A stretch of 47,699 nucleotides of DNA from contig KB911973.1 of assembly GCA_000383715.1 (NCBI GenBank), positions 1 to 47,699 of the forward strand, read 5' to 3'. Origin of the DNA: Verrucomicrobia bacterium SCGC AAA164-E04 (GTDB lineage: Bacteria; Verrucomicrobiota; Verrucomicrobiia; Limisphaerales; AAA164-E04). The translations under genes were made by a program, and so were the position numbers. The notes under the pieces were generated by a model. It saw nothing but the letters and a program-made list of their open reading frames with translations. It did no database searches and was not told where the DNA came from. Of this stretch, positions 7,942 to 18,139 are shown one piece after another (positions within the stretch are counted from its first letter, which is position 1; each line of letters begins with the position of its first letter).

Positions 7942-9753
7942 TCAAGCAGCATTGCGCAAACCTGTTGAGGACTTCAGTTGTTCTTCAGATGTCACGTCCA
8001 TTCCACCGATTTTCCATTGGCCATCTTCCGCAACGATTTGAATCAAAGCATCGTAGGCATGCTCCCGGGTATGAATGTGTCCCCAGTGCTCGACTGTGCC
8101 TGTGACCTCCCATCGAATGTTAAGCTCAAAAACAGCTTCCGATGAACCTGAGGTCACAGATGCAGCAGAGCCCCATCGCACCTCCCGCACATGAGAACGC
8201 GCACCGCCCTGCTCTTGAACAATCAGACCTTTTTTGATTTGAAGATACAAGTTTTCTAAAAAAGTTCCGCTGGCACTGCGAGCCAACGCGTCATATACCT
8301 GCTCATCCTGTTGATAATCAAAAGCTCGATATACATTTTTCATCATGGCTTCTGTAATCATCTTCTGCTGTTCAGTCGATGGAGGGTTTATTTTTTTCCA
8401 GGGATGACTGATCTCAACAACCGTCACTGGCCAGACTATTCCGGCAACGATAAAGGAAGGTAGTACGATCCATAGTAAGGCTCGCTTCCGCCCCACGTAT
8501 CCAATCAGTAAAAAAAGCGCGGAGACCCCAGCCAGTGTCATTGAAACAGGAGAAATAGAAAGCACAGCCTGCCGTGGAGCTGCAGGCAGGGTGAGCCAGG
8601 CTGTTTCGCCAAGACCTTCTTCATTTGTTTGCCAATTCCACCGAGGTTCATTTTCCGTCAAAAAATGGCGCTCCCCCTGTCCATCCATCATGTAAACCAT
8701 GGTATTGAGCATGGGAGTATAATCATTGAAACCACTCCACTCTATGGAAGCGGATTTGGGCTTCCCTTTTGTACTGAAGGTCATGATGATCCCTGCACGG
8801 CCATTCTGCATACCTATGGAACGAGGCTCAGATTGGCTCGCAAAATCTCGAATGTCCAAACTGAAAAAATCCAGATGAGAGAGAACGGGAACAACTTCGA
8901 TACCATCTACCAGACCCTCACAATGGCTCCTGATGTATTGCTCCAGCGGCTTCCTTAAATCTTCCTGTTCTTCAACGCTGAGAAAATCTTTTTCATTTCT
9001 TTCTATCGGCATCCACGTCTCCAAGGTCAACAGTGGCACAAGAATTTCAAAGCGGATTTCAAAAGGTTCCACATAAATGTAAGCGTAGGTAGAACTGTAG
9101 CTCGTGATTCCAAGAAGCTCTTCGCGGCGTTTTTTCATCAAGTCACGACGCTCTCTCCAATACATGCGGTCATTTCTGGGAGGATTTTCCCAATCGATAG
9201 CTACTGAGTGTGGCGATCTAGGACCTATTTGAACAGGAAAGTCCAGACGAGCTCCGTTCTGAAGCATGATCAAATCCATCACGGCCGGCACAGGAGAATC
9301 TTCTCCCCCGAAATTCTGAGTGAAGGTCAGGTATTGCGGGATTTCCTCCAAAAGAATATGCAATTCGTAAAAAACACCGACTTCCATGACTTGATCCAGG
9401 CGGACACCCTCCTCGGGTATTTCCTGAGTATCGACCCGTGTGAAATTTCCTTCAATAGTCTGGCCACTCTTGTCGAGCACCCGAAAATACTTCTTCAAAA
9501 ACGCGCGGTGTGCTTCAGCTGCTTCAAGCAGATCTTTTCTCGACAGCATCTGATCCCCACCCGCTTCAATGGAATGATAAAACATCAAATCTTCAGTGAG
9601 AATTCGCAACTCAACTTGGACGCGATCTTGGTAGATATCAGCCACTGCCGTGCTCATGGAAATAGGATGCGCCACGATTCTGAAAGAAGAGCAGAGCAAA
9701 AAGGCAATACCACAAAGCAATGTCAGTCCAAGAGACCGAAATTGCTGTTGCAT
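7942..9753 (-). CDS. Secreted/membrane hypothetical protein, about 603 aa
   Basis: The likely start is the ATG at 9753 (MQQQFRSLGL), which places a signal peptide (LGLTLLCGIAFLLCSSF) at the N-terminus; an upstream ATG at 9777 exists. The mature N-terminus HPISMSTAVADI resembles that of secreted proteins found with HupE/UreJ-type or alpha-amylase-like membrane proteins. A large predicted extracytoplasmic region (to about residue 395) precedes two hydrophobic segments (MTLAGVSALFLLIGYV and WIVLPSFIVAGIVWPV), then a C-terminal soluble domain with a VRWEVTG-like beta pattern. I cannot name a family. It sits 48 bases upstream of hisB on the same strand and downstream of the TonB receptor. Confidence 0.7.
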   Translation of the reverse strand: MQQQFRSLGLTLLCGIAFLLCSSFRIVAHPISMSTAVADIYQDRVQVELRILTEDLMFYHSIEAGGDQMLSRKDLLEAAEAHRAFLKKYFRVLDKSGQTIEGNFTRVDTQEIPEEGVRLDQVMEVGVFYELHILLEEIPQYLTFTQNFGGEDSPVPAVMDLIMLQNGARLDFPVQIGPRSPHSVAIDWENPPRNDRMYWRERRDLMKKRREELLGITSYSSTYAYIYVEPFEIRFEILVPLLTLETWMPIERNEKDFLSVEEQEDLRKPLEQYIRSHCEGLVDGIEVVPVLSHLDFFSLDIRDFASQSEPRSIGMQNGRAGIIMTFSTKGKPKSASIEWSGFNDYTPMLNTMVYMMDGQGERHFLTENEPRWNWQTNEEGLGETAWLTLPAAPRQAVLSISPVSMTLAGVSALFLLIGYVGRKRALLWIVLPSFIVAGIVWPVTVVEISHPWKKINPPSTEQQKMITEAMMKNVYRAFDYQQDEQVYDALARSASGTFLENLYLQIKKGLIVQEQGGARSHVREVRWGSAASVTSGSSEAVFELNIRWEVTGTVEHWGHIHTREHAYDALIQIVAEDGQWKIGGMDVTSEEQLKSSTGLRNAA

Positions 9754-9887
9754 GGGAGATGTGTAACAGCGCATCATTTAAGTAAACAATGCAGGCATTT
9801 TATGAAAAATGCAAAACTATCAAAAAAACAGCTCCTGCTGGTGCGATGATCTAGAGACTGCTCTGACAGATAAAGGTTGGTTGTATT

Positions 9888-11969
9888 TTAGAACCGTGAC
9901 TCAAGCGCTGCGATGAAATTACGCCCGGGTGCATTGGTTCCAGAACCATGAACTCGGTGATTTTGATTGGTTATGTTGTCGATGGCTCCTGTGAGTGTGA
10001 GGTTTGTGTGAATGTTCCAACCAACTTTAAGATCGATACGTTCATACCCGGGCGTGCCCCCGGGAGGAATGCGCTCGGTGTCTCGTCGATCACGCGAGGA
10101 AAGATGATTCGCAGTCGCTGATAAAACCCCTCTGATTTGAGCCCAGAAGCGTCTTTGCTCGCTCATCCAGCGCAGACCAACCTGACCTGACAATGGCATG
10201 CCTCGACTCAGATACTCGGCGCTTGCAACAGGTCCAGGTCCAGTCATCACATCCATTTCGCCATCCATGTAGGTAGCGTTTCCAAACAAAGTCCATTCGG
10301 GATAAATCTCGTAGGCCATACCGTATTCAATCCCTGTGACAAAACCGTCTCCGACGTTGGCCTTACCCACTTCGGTTTTACCGTCCGCGGTGACAAGACC
10401 CGTGGGAAAGCGATTGATCATGTCATTGACGTCCGTGTAGAAACCTGCAATCTCAGCAGAAAATCTTTGATAATTCACACGGGTCCCAATTTCGTAGGTC
10501 AGGTATTTCTCGGGTTCCAGTGAAATGGCGGGAATTTCCTGTTCATTCGCTCCGGTGTCGATTTGAGAAGTCAAATCCGTCAGGTTGGGAGCACGAAAAC
10601 CTTGAGCAATGCCACCAAATATATTCCATGTATCAGGTTTGACCTTGTAAACCAACCTTGCGTTACCCACCGCGTTGCCCCAATCACGATCCACTGAAAC
10701 TTGATTACCCGATACAGGATCTTCCACTTTGTCGGCATTTGCACCCGCATAAGTAAAACGCCCTCCGAGACTGAAGTTCCATCGCTCGCTCAGATCGATG
10801 GTGTCCTGAACGAAGATTCCGGCAAGGTCATAAGACGCATCATCACCTACCGCGCCCTGAATAGGATTTCTGGATGAAAAACTATCCACTTCATCATGAT
10901 AATAATCTACCCCATAGGAGAGATCACCGACGGGGGTCTCACTTTGGAGTTGGCTGAAGAAGCCAAACGTGTCGACATCAAAACCCTGATAATCCTGCCG
11001 CCCCCTGGAACGCAGTCGATCACGCAGCTCTTCCTGAACATGCCAGGATAAACTCGTTTGCATGCTGTCGACAAAGCCATCGAGGTCATGCGCGTGCCAT
11101 TGAATATAAGTTAATCGACGAAGCTGGTCAGTATCGCGGTGAATTTCGCTTCCAACAGCAGATCCCTTGTAGCTGATACCATTGATGGTCTTGTGAGTCC
11201 TGGGCACATTGTTTTGCTCCACATTCTGATAAGCCAGAACAAACGTATGATGGGGATTCATGTGATGTTCGAATTTAAGATCGAAATCCCATTCTTCATA
11301 TCCAGTTCCATCTTGTGTGCCCGTGCCACCACCTGCAACCACACTACCAAACTGTTTGTAAGATACCCCGGCAATCACCCCCGTCCTGTGGTCGAGCGCC
11401 ACTTGTGATTCGACCCGAACCATATGGGAATTCTCAGCACTGCTCACACGGTAATAAACACGCCCCCCATATTCAAAACCGTCACCGTATACGTAGGGTG
11501 AAAGCGTATTCACACTGACGACACCTCCCACACCATCTGACCCATATTGCACGGAACCTGGACCTTTGAGAACTTCAACGGATTCCATGGACAGAGGGTC
11601 TACTGAATTCCAATATTGATTGGGCCCATCGCGAAATACGGAATTATTCAAACGCACCCCATCAATCAAGAAGATATTCCTGAAAGCGGTAAAACCACGA
11701 ATAAAAGGTGAGCCCTGTCCCGGGGAGGTTTCCTGAACCATGATACCGGGCGTATCCCGTAAGATTTGAGGTGTGGTCCGATACATATTGCGTTCAAGCT
11801 CATCATTGGAAATGAGGGCCACTGAATTGGGAGCATCAAACAATGGACGCGCACTACGCGAAGGTGTCACGACTAAAGGCGGCAACTCCAAAAGATCATC
11901 AACCACCTGGGCCAAGACGGTCGAGCCAAGGCTGATTATTATTGCAAGCATAAGTAGTAGAATCTTCAT
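9888..11969 (-). CDS. TonB-dependent outer-membrane receptor
   Basis: Outer-membrane active transporter for a siderophore, vitamin or similar ligand. After a signal peptide (LLLMLAIIISLGSTVLAQ) there is a TonB-box-like segment (LPPLVVTPSR), a plug domain (about residues 45-160, with DTPGIMVQE, PFIRGF, FLIDGVRLNN and GSVQYGSDGVGGVVSV), and a long beta-barrel with the TonB C-terminal pattern GRNFIAALESRF ending in Phe. The 693-residue length is usual. EPEKYLTYEIG and NITNQNHRVHGSG are typical late-barrel motifs, closest to catecholate/haem-type receptors. Ligand cannot be told. No Fur box or cobalamin riboswitch was recognised upstream. Confidence 0.93.
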   Translation of the reverse strand: MKILLLMLAIIISLGSTVLAQVVDDLLELPPLVVTPSRSARPLFDAPNSVALISNDELERNMYRTTPQILRDTPGIMVQETSPGQGSPFIRGFTAFRNIFLIDGVRLNNSVFRDGPNQYWNSVDPLSMESVEVLKGPGSVQYGSDGVGGVVSVNTLSPYVYGDGFEYGGRVYYRVSSAENSHMVRVESQVALDHRTGVIAGVSYKQFGSVVAGGGTGTQDGTGYEEWDFDLKFEHHMNPHHTFVLAYQNVEQNNVPRTHKTINGISYKGSAVGSEIHRDTDQLRRLTYIQWHAHDLDGFVDSMQTSLSWHVQEELRDRLRSRGRQDYQGFDVDTFGFFSQLQSETPVGDLSYGVDYYHDEVDSFSSRNPIQGAVGDDASYDLAGIFVQDTIDLSERWNFSLGGRFTYAGANADKVEDPVSGNQVSVDRDWGNAVGNARLVYKVKPDTWNIFGGIAQGFRAPNLTDLTSQIDTGANEQEIPAISLEPEKYLTYEIGTRVNYQRFSAEIAGFYTDVNDMINRFPTGLVTADGKTEVGKANVGDGFVTGIEYGMAYEIYPEWTLFGNATYMDGEMDVMTGPGPVASAEYLSRGMPLSGQVGLRWMSEQRRFWAQIRGVLSATANHLSSRDRRDTERIPPGGTPGYERIDLKVGWNIHTNLTLTGAIDNITNQNHRVHGSGTNAPGRNFIAALESRF

Positions 11970-12075
11970 TGTTTTCTATCTTTGAGTGAACATTGATGAA
12001 GCTGTGATCAAATACCAACTGCGGGTCTTCACCCTTTATCCACGTCTAGTCGAAAAATTGGATAAGCGTTGTTGA

Positions 12076-12606
12076 TCAATTTCCGATCAGCTCGACTCCA
12101 GTGACAGCCAATCCTGCCTCTTGCCCGGTGGTAAAACAAAACCAACTTAACAAATCAAACCCCGCCGCGCCTTGGGTTGCAGAGCGGAATGCACGAACAG
12201 AAACCTCAATATCGAATTCACCCTCCACTTGTCTCTGGACCGAAAAGTGACCAGCACTTGACCGTTCCAGGTTGACTGCAGTCATACCGATTACGATTTC
12301 CGACGGTTAAATCGCAGTCCCCTGAATTCAGAATCGGGACTTCCCTCCATGCAGGATGGGATGCAACGCATTCCGTTTTGCCGAGAGGGAAGAAAAAAAG
12401 AACGTTTCTCTTTGCTTTCGAAACGTCTCTGCGAAAATTACCCAAGAGCCGACGGAGACATTTGACAAGCGTTCGACATACATTTTGCCTAACATCCCTC
12501 TCCTGAATGTGGCCCCTTCGATATCCCACTCAAGTTCGATTCGCAGGAGAATCTGTACCGACCCCCATCTACAATGATCCACATCAGGCTCCAAGCCCGC
12601 TGTCAT
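12076..12606 (-). pseudogene. Possible decayed coding region
   Basis: The 764 bases between the TonB receptor and the sulfatase have no intact gene. On the minus strand one frame from 12606 to 12076 stays open except for two stop codons close together (TGA 12328-12330 and TAA 12310-12312). It would read RIELEWDIEGATFRRG and, after the stops, VEGEFDIEVSVRAFRS and EAGLAVTGVELIGN, which loosely resembles LamG/DUF1349-like beta-sandwich proteins. Other frames also give short open stretches, so this may equally be non-coding DNA. Weak evidence only. Confidence 0.25.
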
Positions 12607-12733
12607 TTAAAAGAATGAAAGCAAGGCCAAGTATGGGGAATATAGACATTCACTGTGTGAGAAAATAACTATATTCCGGATACTTCATGTGTCAGGAAAC
12701 AAACGTGTCAAAATAATTCCAGAGGGATCATTG

Positions 12734-14389
12734 TCATTGATTGCCCTGAGACTGTTTGTATGCCTTGTAATAATTAATGGGTTCAGGAAAGCTCACTCCG
12801 ACGCTTTTCGCCCATGACTCCCAGCCCCCGATCATGTTGCGTAAGCGCTCAGGCTCCTTTGATGAGAGATCATGCATCTCCGTACGATCAGCATCCATAT
12901 CATACAACTCCCAGGGACCTTTAACCGACCAAACGAGTTTCCATTTCCCATCGCGCATGGCCCGATTGCCCTCATGTTCCCAGTAGACTGGTTCCTGATG
13001 CACTGGGGTTTGCTCCCCTTGAAGCAAAGGCAGCAGTGATTTACCAGCCAGAGGATGCACTCTCACACCAGCTCGTTCAACTGGGTATTGGGTTTGAGCT
13101 AATTCAATAAACGTAGGCATGAAATCTGGTAAAAACCCCATCTGCCGAACAAAGGATCCACGCAGATGCCATGGAATACCAGCAGGCCAATGGGCAATCA
13201 GTGGGGTAGACATCCCTCCTTCATGCACAAAATGTTTATAATACCTGAAAGGGGTGTTGGATGCGTTGGCCCAGGCCTGACCACAGCGTGGCCCCGCGGT
13301 TCCATGACTCAAAAGTGGATCTCGCACTTCCAATTCAGATCCACTCCCCAGGATTCCACCTTCCTGACAAGCACCGTTGTCGGATAAGAAGAACAGCAAT
13401 GTATTTTCATACAACTGTTGATGCTTCAAGAACGCAACCAGACGACCGATATTCTGGTCCACGGAGTCAATGCAAGCAGCATAAGCCGCCATACGCAAAT
13501 CCAAGAGATGTCGCGTTTTTTCATCCAATGTCCCCCATTCCGGACCTTCATGCGGTGCGGCTTGCCAGGATGGATCAATCAATCCCATCGCACGCTGTTT
13601 CTCTAGCCGCTCCTCCATCAAAGCATGCCATCCCCCTCGATATTTACCCTCGTATTTGGCAAGATCGTCTGATTTCGCGTGAAGGGGCCAATGAGGGGCA
13701 TTATAAGCTAGATAGAGAAAAAAAGGTTGCTCATTGTCTTCGGTCGTCGATTCACGAATGAACTGCATTGCATGTTCCGTGAATGCATCCGTTGTGTAAA
13801 ATCCGGGACCAGGTAAAACCGCTTCATTCATGTAGGTTAAGCCTCTTGGTGGTTGCGGATTCATAAAATGGGAAGCCCCTGAAATAATCCCGAAATACTT
13901 TTCAAACCCTCGCTGTAATGGCCAATTATTCTTGTCGTGATAACCCAAGTGCCACTTACCGGTCATCAAGGTGGAGTAACCCGCTTTTTTCAAAACCTCC
14001 GCCAGAGTCACACATTGTCCATTGAGATAACCCTGGTATGGATGATCACTCATGGGGCTGGGGCCTGCCGGGGTCTCGGTCATGTGACCAATACCCGTCT
14101 GGTGCGGATGCAATCCCGTCAGTAAACTCGCGCGAGTAGGACAACAGCGCCCGGTATTGTAAAATTGCGTGAACTGCAATCCACCGCGAGCAAGAGCGTC
14201 TATGTGAGGTGTTTGAATTTCTCCACCGTAGCAACCAATATCTGAGAAACCCATATCATCGACCATCATGACAATGATATTGGGGCGCCCGAGCCCGGAA
14301 ACATGCTTTGCAGCTATCGCTGAATGGGATAGGATGCCCGCCATACAAAAGTAGCAGGCCATTTTTAAGACTGACGTGAATCTGTTCAT
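12734..14389 (-). CDS. Secreted sulfatase (arylsulfatase family)
   Basis: Hydrolyses sulfate esters, in marine Verrucomicrobia usually on algal polysaccharides. A signal peptide (residues 1-27) is followed by the metal-binding start PNIIVMMVDDMGFSDIGCYG with Asp44 and Asp45. The formylglycine motif CxPxR is present as CCPTRAS (Cys82 modified). TGKWHLGYH and PFFLYLAYNAPHWPLHA match the active-site Lys and His motifs, and FFLSDNGACQEGG the later metal-binding Asp-Asn. At 551 residues it is full length. A formylglycine-generating enzyme would be needed for activity but is not in the window. The ending is 57 bases downstream of the PIG-L gene on the same strand. Confidence 0.95.
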   Translation of the reverse strand: MNRFTSVLKMACYFCMAGILSHSAIAAKHVSGLGRPNIIVMMVDDMGFSDIGCYGGEIQTPHIDALARGGLQFTQFYNTGRCCPTRASLLTGLHPHQTGIGHMTETPAGPSPMSDHPYQGYLNGQCVTLAEVLKKAGYSTLMTGKWHLGYHDKNNWPLQRGFEKYFGIISGASHFMNPQPPRGLTYMNEAVLPGPGFYTTDAFTEHAMQFIRESTTEDNEQPFFLYLAYNAPHWPLHAKSDDLAKYEGKYRGGWHALMEERLEKQRAMGLIDPSWQAAPHEGPEWGTLDEKTRHLLDLRMAAYAACIDSVDQNIGRLVAFLKHQQLYENTLLFFLSDNGACQEGGILGSGSELEVRDPLLSHGTAGPRCGQAWANASNTPFRYYKHFVHEGGMSTPLIAHWPAGIPWHLRGSFVRQMGFLPDFMPTFIELAQTQYPVERAGVRVHPLAGKSLLPLLQGEQTPVHQEPVYWEHEGNRAMRDGKWKLVWSVKGPWELYDMDADRTEMHDLSSKEPERLRNMIGGWESWAKSVGVSFPEPINYYKAYKQSQGNQ

Positions 14390-14446
14390 GAGATAGGAAA
14401 AACCTGAAAGAAACTCGATCAGCCGTCAATAGTTGGTCTATTTCTT

Positions 14447-15328
14447 TTAATCATCGTGATGCGCTGAGGCAAATCGCGACAGGTTTTCAAAACGACTCAC
14501 CTCTGGATAAATCTCCGGGAAATCTTTTACAATTTGTAATCTACTTGGAACCTCCCCCCACGCAGTGACAAGGAACGCCTCTGCTGCTCGGTCGCCATTC
14601 AAACCCAATTCCTTGTTTTGTCTGGTCAACCGTTGTTTTAATAACACTTTCCAAGCCTCAAATGATTCAGGAACCTCCAATTTATGCCGCCCTACCCATG
14701 GCAACCATTCCATGATTTGGCTTTGATGACACCAGGTCATCTTACAAATGGACTCAAATGCCTCCTCAACATCAACGACGAAGTCAGGATGGTTGGCTCC
14801 GGCCATGTAGGCATCGTAGGTATTCAAGATAACTGGCACTTTGCAAGATTTGGGTTCGGTTTCACTCGACGGATACTCCTCAAGAAAAGCATGGGGCACA
14901 TTGATCATGTAAGCTACCTTTCTGACTGCCTCAGCAACGGAGACGTGATCAACATGCACACCTGCGAGAGGATCAGCAGGCAGAGGAGGACAGAAAAGAT
15001 AATCCGGTTCAAAATCACGAATTGCTTTCCAGAGCGCAGCAAGTAAATCGCGTGTAACCAGCAGGCAGGCTTCGCGTGGAATAGTTCCGTTTGGAAGCCG
15101 CAGGCATTCGAACGCATACTTCCCCACCTGAGATGACGCTTCCTGCTCCGCAATACGCGCTCGCGTTGTTGCTTCCGTGGAAAGAATGTGGTGACCAGCG
15201 CGACCGTCCGTACACACAATAACTTTGGCTGAAAAGTCACTACCCAACCGCCTTCGCCACACTTCAAAGAGACCCGCTGCCGTAAACTCATAATCGTCAA
15301 AATGGGCATGGATGAAGAGTACTTTCAT
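14447..15328 (-). CDS. PIG-L family deacetylase
   Basis: Zn-dependent N-acetylglucosaminyl-type deacetylase. The ATG at 15328 (MKVLFIHAHFDDYEF) is preferred to one at 15340 because family proteins begin close to the metal motif. The motif AHxDDxE appears as AHFDDYE, with Phe in place of the usual Pro, and the second site as GVHVDHVSVAEAV. The protein has no signal peptide and should be cytoplasmic. It lies between cysK (divergent) and the sulfatase (same strand). The substrate could be a sugar amide, a mycothiol- or bacillithiol-like precursor, or a glycan; neighbours do not decide. Confidence 0.88.
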   Translation of the reverse strand: MKVLFIHAHFDDYEFTAAGLFEVWRRRLGSDFSAKVIVCTDGRAGHHILSTEATTRARIAEQEASSQVGKYAFECLRLPNGTIPREACLLVTRDLLAALWKAIRDFEPDYLFCPPLPADPLAGVHVDHVSVAEAVRKVAYMINVPHAFLEEYPSSETEPKSCKVPVILNTYDAYMAGANHPDFVVDVEEAFESICKMTWCHQSQIMEWLPWVGRHKLEVPESFEAWKVLLKQRLTRQNKELGLNGDRAAEAFLVTAWGEVPSRLQIVKDFPEIYPEVSRFENLSRFASAHHDD

Positions 15329-15487
15329 ACCTCCAATCAAATCGAAATCTTAAATCATGTCCACATTTGATGATTGGAAAAACTCCTTTTCATTTTTCCG
15401 AGCTTCGGGGGTTTAATCTTTTGGAGATTGACTCCCGCGCGAGAAAAAATACGATTTATAGCAAATTGCAGCTACTATAGGTTAATT

Positions 15488-16471
15488 ATGTCAAAAGTTT
15501 ACGACAATATCGTTCAAACCATTGGAAAGACCCCTTTGGTACGACTCAATCGCGTGACCGAAGGAGTGGATGCAAACATCCTCCTCAAATGCGAGTTCTT
15601 CAATCCATTGGGAAGTGTGAAGGATCGCATTGGAATGGCCATGATCGAAGATGCAGAACGTCAGGGAGTGTTGACAAAAGACACGATCATCATTGAACCG
15701 ACGAGTGGAAACACTGGCATTGCATTAGCCTTCGTGGCAGCCTCCAAAGGATACCAACTCATCCTGACCATGCCGGAAACGATGTCTGTTGAGCGACGCA
15801 CTCTTTTGGCATTACTTGGCGCCAAGTTGGTATTAACACCAGGGCCCAAAGGCATGAAGGGAGCGATTGAAAAAGCCAAGGAACTTGCCGAAGAAACTCC
15901 CAATGCGTGGATTCCTCAGCAATTTGAAAATGCGGCAAATCCTGAAATCCACCGTAAAACGACAGCCGAAGAGCTATGGGAGGACACCGATGGAGGCATT
16001 GACATATTCGTAGCAGGTGTGGGAACTGGCGGAACCATCACAGGCTGTCTCGAGGTCATCAAGCCCAGAAAACCTGATTTTCAGGCAATCGCCGTGGAAC
16101 CCGGTGATTCACCAGTCATCAGCCAAACTCTGGCAGGACAAGATCTGACACCTGGCCCACACAAGATCCAGGGTACGGGTGCTGGATTTATTCCCGGCAA
16201 CCTACATTTGAAGGACGAAAATGGGAACCAGCAAATTGCCGAATGTATCAAAGTCAGCAATGACGATGCTTTTGCCATGGCTCGCCGAATCGCAAAAGAA
16301 GAAGGTATCCTGGGGGGGATCAGCACAGGAGCAAATGTCGTGGCTGCATTGGAAGTCGCAAGGCGTCCTGAAAACAAGGGCAAGACAATCGTCACCGTTG
16401 CATGTTCCACTGGAGAACGCTATTTGAGCACACCTCTCGCTGCTGAAGCTCGCGCTGAGGTTGGGGGTTGA
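15488..16471 (+). CDS. cysK: Cysteine synthase A (O-acetylserine sulfhydrylase)
   Basis: PLP enzyme making cysteine from O-acetylserine and sulfide. PLP lysine is Lys45 in [11 protein letters not shown]; the phosphate and substrate loops PTSGNTG (71-77) and [10 protein letters not shown] are conserved, and the C-terminal [14 protein letters not shown] is that of CysK. The 327-residue form begins at the ATG at 15488 ([20 protein letters not shown]), which matches family starts; the frame is open further upstream but reads unrelated residues. It is a single-gene unit with its own terminator at 16498-16527. Confidence 0.96.
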   Translation: MSKVYDNIVQTIGKTPLVRLNRVTEGVDANILLKCEFFNPLGSVKDRIGMAMIEDAERQGVLTKDTIIIEPTSGNTGIALAFVAASKGYQLILTMPETMSVERRTLLALLGAKLVLTPGPKGMKGAIEKAKELAEETPNAWIPQQFENAANPEIHRKTTAEELWEDTDGGIDIFVAGVGTGGTITGCLEVIKPRKPDFQAIAVEPGDSPVISQTLAGQDLTPGPHKIQGTGAGFIPGNLHLKDENGNQQIAECIKVSNDDAFAMARRIAKEEGILGGISTGANVVAALEVARRPENKGKTIVTVACSTGERYLSTPLAAEARAEVGG

Positions 16472-16497
16472 AGTTTTTTTTTTCAATTCTTTCAAGA

Positions 16498-16527
16498 GAG
16501 AGCCCGGAATCATTCCGGGCTCTTTTT
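16498..16527 (+). terminator. Rho-independent terminator of cysK
   Basis: A perfect 10-bp GC-rich stem GAGCCCGGAA / TTCCGGGCTC with a three-base loop (tca) followed by TTTTT, 29 bases after the cysK stop. It could also partly serve the opposite strand, but the nearest minus-strand gene ends at 16625 and has no matching A-run. Confidence 0.93.
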
Positions 16528-16624
16528 ATTTCCAGTAAGGCAGTATTTTTTAGATGAGACAAAAAGAGCTAAGCCTTGATTGGTTGATCATACCATCAAG
16601 CTCAAGAACTGCAGAGGATCAGCT

Positions 16625-18139
16625 TCAACTAACTTTTACCAGAATACCGGTCAAGTCATCGGCTTGAGGTTGAGCTCCAGTGAACTCATCAACGGATTGG
16701 TAGAGTTCCTGAAGAATGTCCCGGGAAGGTAATGCTCGGAATTGATGGAGGATCTGCACGATTTTGTCTTTACCGAAAAATGATTCATCTTCAGCCATGG
16801 CTTCATCGAATCCATCGGTATAAAGGAATATCAAGTCTCCAGGATCCAGGGATAGTGAATCAGACGTTGAGTAGGTTGTTTTACTACGGATTCCAAGAGG
16901 AACCCCGTTGCGCTTCAAATGAGCTTTTACTCGCCCCTGATCATTGACCACCAGAGCAGCAGGATGTCCTGCATTACTGAATGTGAGCTGACGATTCTCT
17001 GGCTCGAGACAAATAAGCACCACTGTAATATAACGCTCAAAACTCAAATCATCGGATAGCACGGTATTGGCGCGCGTAAGGATTTCTCCAGTCTCCTCAC
17101 GGTTCAGAGCAAGTATTCTTAGATACGCACGCGCCTCAGACATGAGCAATGCCGGACCAATCCCATGGCCTGCGACATCAGCCACTACCAAGCCTAATCG
17201 CCCCCGTGTCATGGGAAGATAATCAAAGTGATCGCCGCCAGCTGCTTCTGCAGGGAAGGAGACTCCTGCAATGTCATAACCTTCGATATTGGGTGGCACC
17301 TTGGGAAACATCCATTGTTGAATTTCCCTTGCCGTTTGCAACCTTTCTTCATGGACTTCCAACTCAAGCTGTGCCTGCTTGCGCTCGGTAATATCACGCA
17401 AAAAAGCCGCTATCATCAAACGGCCGTGCATTTCCAGACTGCTGCAACTGATTTCCAAAGGAAAACAGGAACCATCCTGTCGGTTGCCTACCACTTCCAA
17501 CAATTGACCGTAAGCTGAATTTGAAAGGTAGTCATTGCCATCGAACCCCAAGTCTTTACCGCCAGATAATAACATCGATAAATCGTTCCCCAACAGAGCC
17601 TCAGCAGAATGCCCAAATAATTGAGAGACAGCAGGGTTAGCGAAAAGAATACTGCCTTCTTCGTTCATAAGAACAACACCATCCGTTGAATTTTCCCAAA
17701 GCAGACGATAACGAAGCTCGTTTTCCCTGAGATCACTCTCCGCTTTTTGGCGGGCTTTGCGTGTCGCAGCATCACCCAGCTCCCGTTCAACGGCTACCAC
17801 CAAACGAGCAAGCTGACCTTTCATGAGATAATCATGCGCACCAGACTTCATCGCAGCTACTGCCACATCTTCACCAATCCCTCCGGATATGATAATGAAC
17901 GGTAGATCCAATCCCGTTGATTTGACTATTTCAAGAGCAGCAGGAGCGCTGAAGTCTGGAAGGTTATAATCGGAAAGGATGAGATCCCATTCGCGCTGGG
18001 AGAGAGCTTCTTGAAGTTCATCCGCTGTTTCGACACGTTCATAATCTAACTCATACCCACCCTGCTCAAGAACCTCAGCCATGATGATAGCATCAAATTC
18101 AGAGTCTTCGATAATGATAACACACAGTTTACTATTCAT
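16625..18139 (-). CDS. Response regulator with PAS and PP2C-type (RsbU/SpoIIE) phosphatase domain
   Basis: Three domains. A receiver domain (about 1-120) has the phosphoacceptor Asp57 in LILSDYNLPD and an acidic pair at ED11-12; SGGIGEDVAVAAMKSGAHDYLMKG is typical. A PAS domain (about 140-265) has ENSTDGVVLMNEEGSILFANPA. The C-terminal PPM/SpoIIE phosphatase (about 275-504) has AAGGDHFDYL, VADVAGHGIGPALLM, LYTDGFDEAM and QADDLTGILV with all metal-binding Asp residues. Such proteins dephosphorylate an anti-sigma-antagonist (STAS) protein in partner-switching stress control. The partner kinase and STAS protein are not nearby. It overlaps the flippase gene by eight bases on the same strand. Confidence 0.92.
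   Translation of the reverse strand: MNSKLCVIIIEDSEFDAIIMAEVLEQGGYELDYERVETADELQEALSQREWDLILSDYNLPDFSAPAALEIVKSTGLDLPFIIISGGIGEDVAVAAMKSGAHDYLMKGQLARLVVAVERELGDAATRKARQKAESDLRENELRYRLLWENSTDGVVLMNEEGSILFANPAVSQLFGHSAEALLGNDLSMLLSGGKDLGFDGNDYLSNSAYGQLLEVVGNRQDGSCFPLEISCSSLEMHGRLMIAAFLRDITERKQAQLELEVHEERLQTAREIQQWMFPKVPPNIEGYDIAGVSFPAEAAGGDHFDYLPMTRGRLGLVVADVAGHGIGPALLMSEARAYLRILALNREETGEILTRANTVLSDDLSFERYITVVLICLEPENRQLTFSNAGHPAALVVNDQGRVKAHLKRNGVPLGIRSKTTYSTSDSLSLDPGDLIFLYTDGFDEAMAEDESFFGKDKIVQILHQFRALPSRDILQELYQSVDEFTGAQPQADDLTGILVKVS

Noticed and set aside
9208..9849. A 213-codon plus-strand open frame
   Set aside because: It lies opposite the 603-residue minus-strand gene, reads low-complexity His/Gln/Ser-rich sequence and has no ribosome binding site; it is a shadow of that gene.
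11970..12075. Possible cobalamin riboswitch before the TonB receptor
   Set aside because: The conserved B12-box sequence (GCCACTG) was not found, nor a clear Fur box.
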